Assembly: GCA_947095585.1 (NCBI GenBank)
Contig: OX352761.1
Span: forward strand, 18,615,277 to 18,679,276
DNA: 64,000 bases
Origin: Nephrocerus scutellatus
Taxonomy: Eukaryota > Arthropoda > Insecta > Diptera > Pipunculidae
Direction of reading: 5' to 3'
In this document: in pieces, positions 11,560 through 23,499 of the stretch
Layout of the letters: each line of letters begins with the position of its first letter
Numbering within the stretch: position 1 is the first letter of the stretch
Notes under the pieces: model-generated
What the model saw: the letters and a program-made list of their open reading frames with translations, nothing else
Databases searched by the model: none
Told to the model about the DNA's origin: nothing
Made by a program: the position numbers and the translations under genes

Positions 11560-12425
11560 TTTTTTGTAGTTGTGTGTGATTTCAGATTGGATCTCACCAA
11601 CATACGTGGGCTGAGAACGAATTTTTTCGCTTTGTTAACATATGTACATGTCCATTTACAGTCCAGCAATTCTGGAACTGAGCGAAACTCAAGAGAATTG
11701 AGAATTCTGATACTTCGGATTTAAATCTGCCTAGGTATAGCTTAGTGCCATTATTTGTCCCACGACGCGGGCTCGCAATTTATATCCGTAGTGATGTTGC
11801 GTTTAATCTTTTGCCTCAATCAAGCCAATGTTCTAATGCGGAATTTAGTTTCATGGCTGAGTGCAATGGTACAAGGGCGCAGCATTTACTACTACTTTCT
11901 TTATAGAAGCCCCAACTTAGACAAAGTTTCAACTCATCACGAGTTTGATGCACTTGCACTTGATGATTCAATTGCAAGAATTGTCACAAATAATGAAAAC
12001 ACTGAAATCTCGTTATTGCGGGCGATCTCAATGTACACAATTCTGGGTGGCTTCGCCATTCTGGCCAGACAACACCCGAAGGAAGGTGTGTTGAGTTTAA
12101 TCACCTTACTCAGCTTGAAAATGAGCCTACAAGAATACCTGACATTGCAAATCATTCCACGAACACCCTTGACTTGTTCCTTACCTCTCGTCCTGATAAT
12201 TACTCCGTCAATGTATTATCGCCTCTAGGCTCGTCTGCCCATTGTGTTGTACCAGCTCGTTAATAAACCACGCAGTTATAGAAAAAACTTCCAAAAAAAC
12301 AGTATGGCAATACGAGAAAGCCAATTGGGACGGCCTTTACAACTTCTTTGGGAGAATTAACTGGTGGCTATTGTTTCGCGATAGCAACGTGGATACCGCC
12401 GCTGATGCAATCACAAACATCATTC
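11560..12425 (+). mobile_element. CR1/Jockey-like LINE endonuclease fragment, copy in duplication 1
   Basis: An endonuclease start DLTNIRGLRTNFF appears near 11583-11620. It is related to the NIRG start of the LINE at 1-3009 but clearly a different subfamily. It is followed by PRYSLVPLFVPRRGLAIYIRSD (11730-11800) and, near 12280, KTVWQYEKANWDGLYNFF. Many frame breaks are present. It is cut off near 12425, where the paralogous copy at 23500 continues into RT up to about 25640. Confidence 0.72.
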
Positions 12426-12534
12426 TTATTGTTATTGTTGTAATTTCAGTGGAGGGAAACACGTTTTATCAGCTTGAAGGTTAAATTGCAAGAGAGCAAG
12501 TAATTTATTTTTCATATTGATATATCGGGTGTTT

Positions 12535-13089
12535 CAACAGGTGCGCTTCAACTTTTCTCCGATAGGGACGGCGAACGACGCAATATTTTTTATTGTTCTT
12601 TTGTCATTTGGAAACTACATTAGTATACATTTCATCATGGAATGCTACACATGTGAACAGCGATTGAAAATTGTGCAAATTTTTTATCAAAAAAAACGTT
12701 CTGTTGCCGCTACTTTAAGAGCATTACGGCCATTTTACGGTCCATTTAACGATGAGGCTCACTTTTGGCTAGAAGGATTTGTCAACAAGCTAAATATGCG
12801 TTACTGGGCAGAAAGCAACCCACACGTGATTCATGAGGCACCGTTGCATCCCGAAAAAGTCACTGTTTGGTGCGGATTACATGCCGGCGGCGTCATTGGG
12901 CCATATTTTTGGTTCAAAGATTGGACTTCGTAAAACGTGCACGCGGTGGTCATACAAAAGAGTTTCATACTTAAATGTGTCATATGCATATGTTCAAATT
13001 CGTTAATAAAAAAAAAAGTTAGTTCAAAAGTCGAACAGTTTGTGTTTTATTCAAAAAAAAAGTTGGAGTGCTCTTATTGAAAAACCCTA
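12535..13089 (+). mobile_element. mariner, rosa-type (DD41D), internally deleted copy 1
   Basis: Flanked by TA on both sides (12533-12534 and 13090-13091). The 5' terminus CGGGTGTTTCAACAGGTGCG is an imperfect inverted repeat of the 3' terminus near 13060-13089. Open frame 12517-12933 carries the transposase start CYTCEQRLKIVQIFYQ, part of the catalytic core (DEAHFWLEGFVNK, HPEKVTVWCGLHAGGVIGPYF), then jumps to the last residues. The helix-turn-helix region and the segment holding the second and third catalytic Asp are deleted, so the copy is non-autonomous. Confidence 0.85.
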
Positions 13090-13471
13090 TACAAGATAAA
13101 ATGCCAGATGTACTCTTGCCATGAAAGAGACAATAGTATAGTTCATTATATCATTATAATTCTTACAGGGTGTTGGAACACTTATATATAATTTAATTAC
13201 AACAAAAACTAACATCTTCGACGACACTGAAAGGTTTATTCGGAGCAGACCTTTTCACAATTTTGCAGAAGGCAAGAAAAGTCGTACCTGCTAATTATAG
13301 TAGCCTTGACGACAGGTCCAAAACAACCGTTTTTGGTCGACTTATTTGTGAATTATGTTCACAATAAGCAGGATAAGTATATTCTCATATAATGTGAACT
13401 CCATTTATTCTTTAGCAAGGCGTATCACACTTAAATTATTTATTAAAACTAATAAACCCGGACTAATAAAT
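13090..13471. other. Spacer, no gene recognised
   Basis: AT-rich stretch between the mariner and the next LINE. No open frame with recognisable motifs. Confidence 0.4.
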
Positions 13472-16080
13472 CTGGGACGGCGGTCTTTATCAAGAACACT
13501 ATGGCAGGCGTGAAGGTGCAAATCAGTGGGTTGCGTAGCATGGAAACAACAGCTGTCAGCATCAAAGTCAAAGAGGTTGAGACCTTGCTGATGATATCTG
13601 TGTACAATCACTGTAACGCAACGAGGGAAGACATCCAACGGGATCTGCAAACTGTCTGCGGCATCTCCTCTAGGCACACATACTGTGTGGTTGGAGGGGA
13701 TTCTAACGCTAGGCACACCCGATGGCAAGATGAAGTGTGCAATATTCAAGGAAAGACTATTGCAGATTGGCTGGATTCAAATCCTCATCAGCATACCATG
13801 GCTGTAGTTTCACAGCCCCGGAAGATGTACCCTCGGACACCGTCACCTCTGGATTTCTTTCTGGCAACTACAAATTTTATTAATATCCTTCCAGAATAAA
13901 GAAATTATATCTGTTTGGCGCACGATAGCGACTCGGATCATATGGCCATATGGCTACACATCAACTTCAGGAAAGTAAACTGGAACCGGTTTAGATCTGA
14001 AGTTGAAGCTGATTTAACAATGCCAGAGGACTGCAGAAATCTGGAGAATAACGAAATTGATGATGCTATCAGAAATTTCGAGATTGCGGTAACCACAGCC
14101 ATCGATCGGCAGAAAACAATACGCACCAGCAGGGATCGCTTCCAACACCTGCCTGGGCATATACAGGCAATATATGCTCACAAGCAACGGCTGAGGAAGC
14201 GCCTGCAGAGGATTTTTAACAGGACTCTTAATACAGTCAACGACGAATACCAGTCTGTACTTTCGCAGCTGTGTTGTACATAGTGAACATATTTCGTCAA
14301 GCACTGCGGAGTTACCAGGAAGATGACCTGACCAAACGACTCCAAAACATCAAACCAGGTTTAAGAAGCTGAACTCTCTGGTCGGAAAGAATATTTCCAT
14401 TTCAGATAGTATCACGTTTGGAGACCAAGTAGCATCCAGTCCTGTTGAAAAAGCCGAAGCCTTTGCCTGCCATTTTGAAAGGAGCTTTACGGACCGACCA
14501 CCAACGCATCTTCCAGATTTTTTGGAAGAGGTGGAAAGTCTTGTGGAAGACGCCACTTCTGCAAGTAATCTTGTAGTGCGGTTTAGTGATGAAAACCCCG
14601 CTAGAGCGCCCGTAGACGTTGAAATGTTTACCAAAACAGCTTTTGTCAGTGATTTAATAAGGAGTGGAAACTCAAAAAAATCACCAGGCATTGACGGGAT
14701 TTTCAACTTTTTGCTTAAAAAGTTACCGGCTATGGCAATCCTGATGTTAACCATCTTTTTTAACAATTGCTTTAACAATGGTTACTTTCCAGACAACTGG
14801 AAGGTGGCCAAAGTAGTACCAGTACCCAAGAAAACTGACCGCTCAAGCGTAACTGGTTACCGTCGAATAGCTTTACTGTGTTGTATCAGTAAAATATTGG
14901 AGTCTTTGATCCGTAAAAAGATCAATGCGTATTGCTCGGAAAGAAATCTTATTCCTTCCATTAATTTCGGCTTTCGAGAAAAGCACTCTACTCTGAACAC
15001 TCGGATGAAGCTTCACAGTAACGTTACTCGAGGACTGAATGTCAAAAGTAGGACAGTAGCCTGTTTGTTTGATATCGAAAAAGCTTTCGGACAAACGGAC
15101 TTCTGTACAAACTTATTAGATTTGGTTTTCCCAATTATATTGTGAAAATAATTAAAAAATTTCTTTTTAAGAGGGTCTTTTTTGTACAGGTGTATGGCAG
15201 CCCAACGAAAAGGAAAATGATTAAAGCCGGAGTTCCCCAAGGCTCTAGACTTGGACCAGTCCTATTTAGCATCTTCACGGCGGATCAACCCACCAATACA
15301 GCCGAAACAAGGAGCATGCTTTTCGCGGATGACTCAATCTTTGGGAGCACTACCTGAAGTGGGGACTAAAGATAAACGCCAACAAATCGGAACTCATCTG
15401 CTTTCGAGTACCAGCAACCGAAACAAGGATAAAAAAAATCGCAAGCCGGTGCAGAGCCTTAAAAATCACCCTTCCGGAATCAACTTTACTGAGAGGCTCA
15501 AGTTTAACTCTCACATCGATAAAACAATTGAAAAAGCAAACTATGATCTTCATTTGGTGCACCCGCTACTAAGAAGACGACACGGACTGTCCAACAACAC
15601 AAGGCTGCTCATCTACAAGCAGCTCATCAGGCCAGTGATAACCTATGGCTATCCATATGGTTCACCGTCTCACCAACAACGATGAAGAAGATCTCCCTAT
15701 TTGAAAGGAAGGTACTTAGGATCTGTACAGGACTCTGGAGGGTGCCAAACAGCTATAAGTTTGTGTCGACTGCAAGACTTTACGACGCGGCAGGTCTGCT
15801 GCCAATAACCGACCACTTGTTCCAAATGGCAAAGAAATTCGTTGATGGGTTAGAAACACATCCAAGTCCGGAGATGCAAGGACTGAAAATCGAGGAAATC
15901 GAGCCAAGCCACAACTTTATAAACATCAGAGGATTCCCAGATGCTAGATACAACGACAACCTTAATAATCAAGACGCCTCCTTCTACGAGAAGGCCAACA
16001 ATCAACATTACAGAGGCTGAAGATCGCCCTGTTTATACCCGCTTTTATATTTTTTTCCATTTTAATTTTATTTTAAAATT
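13472..16080 (+). mobile_element. Jockey-like LINE (family J2), copy 1, decayed
   Basis: It begins inside the endonuclease. AVLIRNT-type residues at 13472 lead into 13501-13899 with SVYNHCNATREDIQRDLQ and VVGGDSNARHTRW, where the GDFN box is mutated to GDSN. Then come SDHMAIWL (13930), a basic linker and RT in several frames: FLLKKLPAMAILML, KVVPVPKKTDRSSVTGYR, FDIEKAF, AGVPQGSRLGPVLF and MLFADDS. The C-terminal domain (HPLLRRR, ISLFERKVLRICTGLWR) ends NQHYRG at 16020. Compared with the copy at 48860-51700 there is a deletion inside the RT after FDIEKAF and another after FADDS. It is 5' truncated. Confidence 0.85.
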
Positions 16081-16284
16081 TATCGTTTAAAATTAAATTA
16101 ATTTAAATATAAACATGTAGTAGATTAAGTAGTCAAAAATATTGTTTAATAATAAGCAATAAAAAAAAAGACAATGAACATACGTCGGGCCCCTGTTGTT
16201 GAGCCGACACTTATTAATAATAGTTATAAGTTTAGTTTTAAGTCAAAATTGTATAATATCTAAATGTTTAATAAAAAAAATCTT
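16081..16284. other. AT-rich 3' region after Jockey-like copy 1
   Basis: AT-rich 3' UTR-like sequence and spacer with a poly(A)-like run near 16162 and 16272. It diverges from the end of the sister copy, so the exact element end is uncertain. Confidence 0.35.
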
Positions 16285-17093
16285 AATCTAAAAAAAAACA
16301 AAACCCATAAAAATTAAAATTTTTCATGTAAATATTCTCTAATAGGAGATCGGTACCTATGTGTTAAAATTTGAAGAAAACCAAATCCGGAATTTCAAAT
16401 TGATTGATTTTTTAAAAATTTACATGGACTCCACACGGGTCTCATGGCCCTATCACTCCAACAAATTTACAAAAAGTTATGTCCATCAGTGTTTGTTAAA
16501 AATTAAAGAAAATCGAGGTAATTTTTAAAAAATTTATATGAGCACCCCTTGGGCCTCAGGGCCCGTTCACTCCAAAAACTTTACAAAAAATTTTGTCTAT
16601 CGGAGATACAGAGGTGTATAAAATTTGAAGAAAATCGTGTTAATTTTTTTAAAAAAATTTTATGGGGCCCACGACCCCGGCCACCAAATTTTTTACAAAA
16701 TGTGTTGTCTATCGCAGATACATGCGTATATAAAATTTGAAGAAATTCGGGTTAATTTTTTTAAAAAAAATTTATGGGGCCCCACCAACCCGGGGCCTTG
16801 GGTCTCCAAAATTTTTACAAAAATTGTTGTCTATCAGAGATACACATGTGTATAAAATTTTAAAAAAATCGAGTAAAATTTTTTAAAATATTTGTATGGG
16901 AGCCCCCTGACCCCGGGGCCCGAGGGGCCTCAAATTTTATTAGAATATGTTGTCTCAGGAAATACGCATGTGTGCGAAATTTCAATATAATCGGACCTTG
17001 GGAAGTGGGTTAAAAATTGATCGCAAGATTCCACGACGACCGACGACCGACATCCGTGCCACGGGCAAGTGAAGTTAATATAGAGAATTTAAA
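16285..17093 (+). repeat. Tandem-repeat-bearing dispersed element (TRE), copy 1
   Basis: About 800 bp built of roughly 100-120-bp direct repeats. Each unit carries (A)TACACATGTGTAT, a KTCTATCGGAGATA-like block, a run of A/T with TTTTTTAAAAAAAATTTATG, then a GGGGCCC-rich block. The outer ends share AATTCTCTA (near 16335) and TATAGAGAATTT (17080-17091), forming short terminal inverted repeats. The same element is present in reverse orientation at 42045-42945 and as a shortened copy at 37138-37390. Frames here (for example 16549-16740, 16625-16855) are repeat-encoded and not genes. Confidence 0.8.
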
Positions 17094-18807
17094 AAAAAGG
17101 GTAAATGATTCAAACGCAAAATTACAGTCGACATCAATTCAGGAGGAGAAAACGTTTATTAAAGAGAATCAACATGAAGATTTAAATGAAGAACTTTCAG
17201 AAAATCAGTCAACTCGCGTTTCACAACGTTCGACGAAAGGAATTCCACCAACACGACTGATCGAGCAGATACAAATAGCAAAAGAAATAGTAGAACCAAC
17301 TAATTATAATGAAGCAATTTCTTGCAACGAAAAGGAACATTGGATCAAAGCGATGCAGGAGGAGATGAATTCACTAGAAAGGAACGACACTTGGCAATTG
17401 TGCGATTTACCAGAAGATAGAAAAACAGTTGGCAGCAAATGGGTATATAAGGTGAAATCTAATGCAGACAATAGCATTCATCGATACAAAGCTCGTTTGG
17501 TCGCACAATGTTTCTCGCAGAAATTTGGTGAAGATTACGATCAGGTTTTTGCGCCAGTAGTTCGACAGACAACATTTCGTTTGCTGTTGTCCATTGCAGC
17601 GAAACAAAATATGATAGATTTTTGAATGGGAAGCTAACAGAAACAATTTACATGAAACAGCATGCTGGCTTTGCAAAGGGTTCAAGGATTCAACAAAAGT
17701 TTGCTTATTGAAGAAGATCATTTATGGCTTGAAACAGGCAGCTAAAAAATATGGAACGATGCGATTCACAGTGTGCTGATTAAAGCGGGATTTAATCAAA
17801 GTGAAGTTGAACCGTGCCTGTATTCGAAAAGCATAGACGAGAGCTGGTGTTACTTGCTCAAATATATGTTCATGATATGGTAATGGCTTGCAAAAACGAT
17901 AAACATCTGAAAGTTGTTGAAGCGATTTTATCATCAGAATTTGAAATTCAAAATCTTGGACCAATCAAACATTATTTGGGAATGACCATTTCGAAAGACA
18001 ATCACGGAGACTATGAACTAAGTCAGTCAAATTATATTGAAAAAATTGCACTCGACTATGGACTGCACAATGCAAAACCGGTCAAGACACCAATGGAATT
18101 GAATTATGGAAAAACAGGTATATCAGACAAGCTGTTGAATAATACAAATTATCAGAAGTTGATTGGACGATTATTATATTTGTCCGTAAATACACGTCAG
18201 GTCGTGCACGCGTGAACATTTTGGCACAAAAGGTTTCAACACCAACACAGAAAGACTGGTCACAGCTGAAGCGAGTAGTCAAATATCTGAAGGGAACATT
18301 GACATTGAAGCTTAAACTAAGCAACTTCCGAAAGAGAGAAGAGACTCTGATTGGGTATGCTGACGCAAATTTAGCTGAAGATAGATTTGACCGTAAATCG
18401 AATAGCGGAAGAGTTTTCTTCTATAATATGGTACCATAAGCTAGACTTGTCGAAAACAAGACTGTGTGGCACTTTCATCCACCGAAGCAGAATATATTTC
18501 ATTGTGTGAAGCAGGAAAGGAAGCAAAATGGTTACGAGAGTTGCTAAAGGACATGCATCAGAGTGTAAATACATCAACGCTTATTTATGAAGACAATACG
18601 AGTTGTTTGGAACTATTAAAGAATGACAAATTTTCATTTAAAACCAAGCATGTTGACATCAAATACAAATTCATAAAGGACTTAATTAAGAACGAAATCA
18701 TTAAATGCAAATATTGCTCAACAAATAAAATGATTGCTGATCTTCTTACAAAACCACTCACAGGATCAAAGCATGAACAATTGAGAGACCGGTGCAACAT
18801 TGTATGA
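17094..18807 (+). pseudogene. Ty1/copia LTR retrotransposon pol remnant (RT-RNase H)
   Basis: Frames 17094-17625, 17814-18215, 18212-18439 and 18466-18807 together give the copia RT and RNase H. They carry WIKAMQEEMNSLERNDTWQL, VGSKWVYKVK, RYKARLVAQ, EDYDQVFAPVVR, LGPIKHYLGM, LIGRLLYL, GYADANLAED and SSTEAEYISLCEAGKEAKWL. The ending is KHVDIKYKFI and IADLLTKPL. The YVDD catalytic box reads YVHDM at 17860-17875, so the first Asp is His. Gag, protease and integrase are missing. The 5' junction is directly against the tandem-repeat element, and several frameshifts and a stop after MVP occur. It is not active. Confidence 0.9.
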
Positions 18808-18821
18808 ACGAGGAGGAGTAT

Positions 18822-19068
18822 TGAGATCGAGGAATTGAGGTGTAAACAGAAACGTTCAACAGCGATTGAATTGGTTTGGGTGAACGTAGTCACCTTGTAG
18901 ACAATGTTTGAACGCAGTCATATGATTGTGACATTTTTCGATTCTTTTTCTCTCTCTATCTTTTCTTACTACTTCCGACTTTGCAGAATAAAAAGGCATT
19001 ACAACTTCTTTTAATATAAAACTAAATCTTTTATTTCTTCCGCAATCAATAATTATCCGAACAATTAC
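18822..19068 (+). repeat. copia 3' LTR
   Basis: After the pol stop (18807) there is a purine tract AACGAGGAGGAG (18807-18818), then TGAGATCGAGGA at 18822, the usual TG start of an LTR. An AATAAA lies near 18989. The 3' limit is set by RTE-like sequence starting at about 19069, with CA just before it. The 5' LTR is missing, so the exact end cannot be confirmed. Confidence 0.7.
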
Positions 19069-19291
19069 ACCAAGCAATTCATGAAATAATAGTGCAAGTA
19101 TGGGAGGAAGAAGCTATTCCAGAAGACTGGCGAAGAGGCATCCTGTGCCCCATACATAAGAAGGGAGATAACACAAAATGCAGCAATTATCATGGTATAA
19201 CGTTGTTGAGTACCACGTATAAGATTTTCTCCTCTATACTTCAAGACATGATAGCCCCATACGCTAAAGTCAACATTGGTCCATACCAGTA
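19069..19291 (+). mobile_element. RTE-like LINE (family RTE-a) RT fragment
   Basis: ACCAAGCAATTCATGAAATA onward matches 54550-54570. The translated piece VQVWEEEAIPEDWRRGILCPIHKKGD then CSNYHGITLLSTTYKIFSSIL matches 38945-39100. It is cut on the left by the copia LTR and on the right by the start of the segmental duplication. Confidence 0.8.
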
Positions 19292-19765
19292 TATGCATCG
19301 ACTGATCATCCGATCAGTTCTCACCCAACAGACCAAATGGATTTGTTCGACATTACTGATTATAAAACTCTTCCTGACGACAATGGACAGTTCCTTATGT
19401 TTTCCACAGTTAAGAAGCTTCCTGAAATTGTACAGATTGATTGAACAAAACACACCGAAGACACAACCACAGCTAAAGTATTCAATTATTATACTTCATA
19501 ATGACGTTAACAGGGGTATGTGAGAAAAATGTGAGGGGTATGTGGAAGAGCGACTCTACCAAAAAATCGAGAGTATTAAAAAAACATTTTCCACTCCCGA
19601 AAGAGTTTGAATGCCACTCTGTTTAGTTTTAGAGTTTTTACTTTTGCTCTTCTTGACCCGAAATTGATATAACGTAGTTGCTAGGTGCTCCTATATGATC
19701 ACAATGAAGTGAAACACGTGGATATAAACATTTTATGATTTCCGCTTTAATTATGCTTTTAACAA

Positions 19766-19771
19766 TTTATT
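19766..19771 (-). terminator. AATAAA polyadenylation signal of S28 locus B
   Basis: AATAAA on the minus strand about 40 nt after the stop codon, equivalent to 7767-7772 at gene A. Confidence 0.55.
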
Positions 19772-19811
19772 CAGATAACACGTTAGTTGATGTGATTTTT
19801 ATGTCAATTTT

Positions 19812-21478
19812 TCACTCTGTTAACCATATTTGAACCCATCCAGCGATTTTCTCCTTAGAAGCCCTCATTGCCCGCGAATCCTCGGAGGAAATTGAAATGA
19901 AATCCGAGCAATGCGATACACCTGTTGATTGGTTATGTTCGTTATGAAAATTGTTGTTGTTTTGCACAATTGCACACAAGCGATACTTACCCGGAATAAT
20001 TGTAACACCAGCCTGATAACCCATCGGTCTCCATGGATCAAATTCCCCCTGAGTCATGTAGATATTATCCACATTGGGTTTCATTCCTCCAAAGAGATTG
20101 TTACTCTCCTCGATTCTCTGCTCAATGTAGAATTGTGTGTACTCGCTTCCAAAGAGGTAAGCGCATACGTTAGTAAAAAACGGAAGGGGAAAGTTTTTGC
20201 CAAAGGGTTGGTTAAGTGATTCAGAAGACATAAACCAACCCAATTCACTGCAAAGTTGATAATACCATCTGCGACTACCGGAAGTATCCGCGTTGTCTAA
20301 TAAATCGTCAAAATTATCTTTGAAAGATGTACTAAACACAACGGGATATTGATACGAAAAGTATTTAGCCAAGCCTTCATGTGCATAGTTTCCTTGCATA
20401 ACTAGATCGCACATAAACGGAAAATCGTTTTGCTTGCTAAAAAAATAAGACATCCAGTCGTAGTCATTGTCGAAATAAAAGTTTTAATATCACTTACGTT
20501 TGAAACTGAGCCAAAGCTGCAATTGTCGTAAAAATTGAAAAGAAGAAAGTCTTCAAATCCAGATCGTTCGTTTCATCGAAATCATTAGAAATCTTGAATA
20601 AGGCTTTCACCCGAGCCGAATGGTCATTGGCAAACATGTACTGTAGTTCAGCGATTCCAGTCTTAATACGGTTGTAGCATTCATGGCTGCCTAAAGCACG
20701 AATATCATAACCAACGGCTTCAGTGCTTTCTGCTCCAAATTAAATATAAAATAAGATGGACCCTGATTTAAAAAAGTTTATGAACACTCCTACCGGGAAT
20801 ACCAAATTTGGCCAAAATTGGAGCACTTGATGCCCAACCACCATTGACTAGATGCGGGTACAAATGTTTGAACCAAACAACCAATGATCCAGCGTATGAT
20901 CCGCCGGCCATAATGACTTTAGAGTTTGCCAACCCAGGAATATCTGCTTTTATCGTGCTAAGGAAATGAGCCACATCTTCAATGGCTTGCTTTGCGCTTA
21001 AATATTTCAAACTGGGCGTGTCCAGATTCCTATAAATTGAAAAAGGATAAGACTTACACTTCACGTCAATTTAGAAGCACTTAGGACTCACGCAGTTGGC
21101 CTGCTTTTTCCGTAGTAACGATGTTCGGTGTAGAATAAGTAACCATTGTGTTGTTTGGCTATGTCACGAAAATGACCACATAATAGAGGATCCTCCTTAA
21201 TTTCGCCTTCACCGCCAAGAAGAATGAAAATTGGACCGCCTTCTTGGAAATATCGTTTGTTGGATAAAAATCGCATAAATTGCACCTTCACTTACCATTC
21301 GCCACGTCCTCGTTTCGGAATCATCGAAGTGATCCAATTCCTGCGTTATCCATCGGTCAATAAGTTGCGAACGGACCTTTTTCGGACATTTCACGAATGA
21401 TCTACGAGTAGAATTACCGAATGCTCGAGCAGCACTTATACAGAGCACAGCAAATACCAACAGAGTTGTCCACTGCAT
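19812..21478 (-). pseudogene. S28 serine carboxypeptidase B, recent duplicate of A with a broken first intron
   Basis: The six exon blocks match gene A: 21296-21478, 21092-21273, 20794-21029, 20498-20729, 19991-20436, 19812-19921. The triad is intact by sequence: Ser in GGSYAG, Asp in GEFDPW, His in GVSHC. All frames within exons are open, and the signal peptide and TATA box are kept. However, the gap between exon 1 and exon 2 is only 22 nt (21274-21295). The donor GTAAG is present, but the branch region and the AG seen in gene A are deleted. Reading through 22 nt shifts the frame, and the next AGs in exon 2 also give the wrong frame. It is therefore probably a young pseudogene; an assembly error remains possible. 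Confidence 0.85.
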
Positions 21479-21511
21479 TTTAGAATGATTGAAAGTTAAC
21501 GACTTCTTCCA

Positions 21512-21519
21512 TATTTATA
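21512..21519 (-). promoter_or_regulatory. TATA box of S28 locus B
   Basis: TATAAATA on the minus strand, 33 nt upstream of the ATG at 21478, the same spacing as at gene A. Confidence 0.55.
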
Positions 21520-21935
21520 GGAACTTTTTTAATGAAACATTCGATTAGGAATACATAGCTGTTTATTACACCTCATAACTTATTAGCAAATAGTTTTGAT
21601 AACGATCGCATAAGTGCCTCTTATCTTAAACACAATTTTATTGGTTTATAGCCAATTTGTTATAATTTGTACAGAACCAAACTCCTATTCTAGTTTACTA
21701 CCATATTTCTTATTTACATTTTGTAGTATATCTCAATTACTTGAATGTGGTACGCAATAAAAAGAAAAACAATTGGCAGACCAATAAAACCTTAAACTTA
21801 GTTTTTTGATAAGAACAGTCTGTATTGACCGCGCATTAGTTTCTCATCACAGCACATTTAAATTTAGATCTTTTAAATGTAAACTCTTAAAATAAAACAA
21901 AAGAGGTCTTTTAATAGAATCCTGTAGTACTCCTG

Positions 21936-23185
21936 ATGTGTGTTTGCGCACAAAAAAAAAATCAAAGTTAATACAAAAAGTGCAAACTAAGCAGACTACG
22001 AGCGGAGCGCTTCGTACAACTCCCTCTGCTGCACTGGACATTCTGCGCAACCTTGCTTCACTCGACGTCTTCGGCAGACAACTGGGTGCAAGCGCGGCTA
22101 CTCGCCTCAGAGCAATCTCTCAGTGGACCGTGAATTTCGGCCACTCTTCTATCCTGAATTCAGTCAGGACTCCACTTGTGAACTTAGACTACACCATTCC
22201 GCAGCTCCACTTCAACAAAAACTTCCAGCTTACCATCCCCACCAGGTCTTCTTGGGAGGAAGGTATCTACTTGGAAAATGAAGGAATTCACTTCTACACA
22301 GACGGGATGAAAACTGATGAAGGGGTTGGCGGAGGTGTCTTTTCAAAAAGACTAAATCTAAATCTCTATTTCCGTCTTCCTGATCACTGTAGTGTTTTTA
22401 AGGAAGCCTTAAGGATATCCACATTTTCTCCGATCGCCAGGCTGCGCTAAAGTCCCTGGAATCAGTCTCCACAAATTCCATTCTATCCCGGAAATGCCGA
22501 TCGTCTCTTGAGGAGATGGCGGAGCATTTTAACATTCACCTGTGGTGGGTGCCGGGGCATAAAGACATTCCTGGTAATTGTATGGCTGGTGAACTCACCA
22601 AACGTGGAACCAGACTACCCCTATTGCCTGAATATGGTTCACTAGGCATGCCGATCGCTACGTGCAAGCCCTTGCTTAAACGGGATGCTATAATAAAAAA
22701 CTAATTATAGATGGTCAAACGGCACAACTTGCATAGCAACGAAGCAGATCAGGCCCAAGCTAGATCCGAAACGCTCCAAGTGTTTGATATCTCAAAACAC
22801 ACTGCACATTAGTACCATTATAGGTGTCATAACTGGACACTGTCTCATAGGCAAGCATGCAGAATGACTAGGAGTCCTTTCCAACGATTTCTGCAGAAGC
22901 TGCATGGAGGAGGAGGAGGAGGAATCCACTCCCCATCTAGTTTGTACGTGCCCAGCCCTTTCGAATAGGTGGAAGCTCCATCTGGGAGCATTCTTTTTCA
23001 ACGATCTCAACGTTCTAACCTAAAGTAACATTATTAGTCTCTTGCGCTTCATACGAAGCTCTAAGTGGTTCAACGAGTGGGCGTGGAATTTTCCTAGAAC
23101 CTTGTGGTATCACAACGAATCTTCACGGTCTAAGTGCGTCGGTTTTGACTGTCGGCCACTTCTTCAACCTAACCTAACCTAACAA
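21936..23185 (+). mobile_element. LOA/R1-like LINE 3' fragment, copy in duplication 2
   Basis: Same fragment as 9960-11250. Here the RNase H is slightly fuller: HFYTDGMKTDEGVGGGVFSKRL near 22290, against a short deletion in copy 1. The block around FSDSQAALKS is instead damaged by a deletion near 22410. WWVPGHKDIPGNCMAGELTKRGT lies near 22540. The tail has three CCTAA units (23168-23182). Confidence 0.82.
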
Positions 23186-23499
23186 CAAGTGTAAGCTAAG
23201 TGTAAGCCGATTATCAAGTGCAAAGTGCAGTGTGTATGTCCGTCTACCCCATCCTCAACAGTGCAGCTAAAGAACATAGTGACGTATGTTTTGCATGCTG
23301 CAGTTTGTGTTGATGATCTTTCTCTTTGGCAATCGAATAACGGATTGTGAGGGTTTGTTTCTTCTGGTGATTTGACTCATTTTGTCGTGAAGGTATAACA
23401 CTGGCGACAATTTGTGTCAAAAATCCATTTTGAGACATCCATTACATAAATTCGTTGAAAAGAAGCGGTAAGTTGTGTTTTGTGTGTGTTGTTTTTTGT

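Larger units (their letters stand above)
7322..12425. repeat. Segmental duplication, copy 1 (about 5.1 kb, contains S28 gene A)
   Basis: From ATGCATCGACTGATCATCCG at about 7323 to the CACAAACAT block near 12415, this segment aligns colinearly with 19291-24365. It includes the 3' flank, all six exons and introns of the S28 gene, its promoter, an LOA-like LINE 3' fragment and a CR1/Jockey-like LINE fragment. Differences are scattered point changes and small indels. Outside these limits the two loci are unrelated, so this is a duplicated block rather than two independent insertions. Confidence 0.92.

Noticed and set aside
16549..16855. Overlapping frames with repeated KFEENRVNFFKK-like peptides as a repeat protein
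   Set aside because: They are translations of the tandem-repeat element and occur in whichever frame is open.
17017..17625. A fusion protein starting in the tandem-repeat element and running into copia RT
   Set aside because: The join is an accidental open frame across two mobile elements.
23168..23182. Internal telomere repeat
   Set aside because: Only three CCTAA units at a LINE tail, too short to be telomeric by itself; kept only as a low-weight finding.
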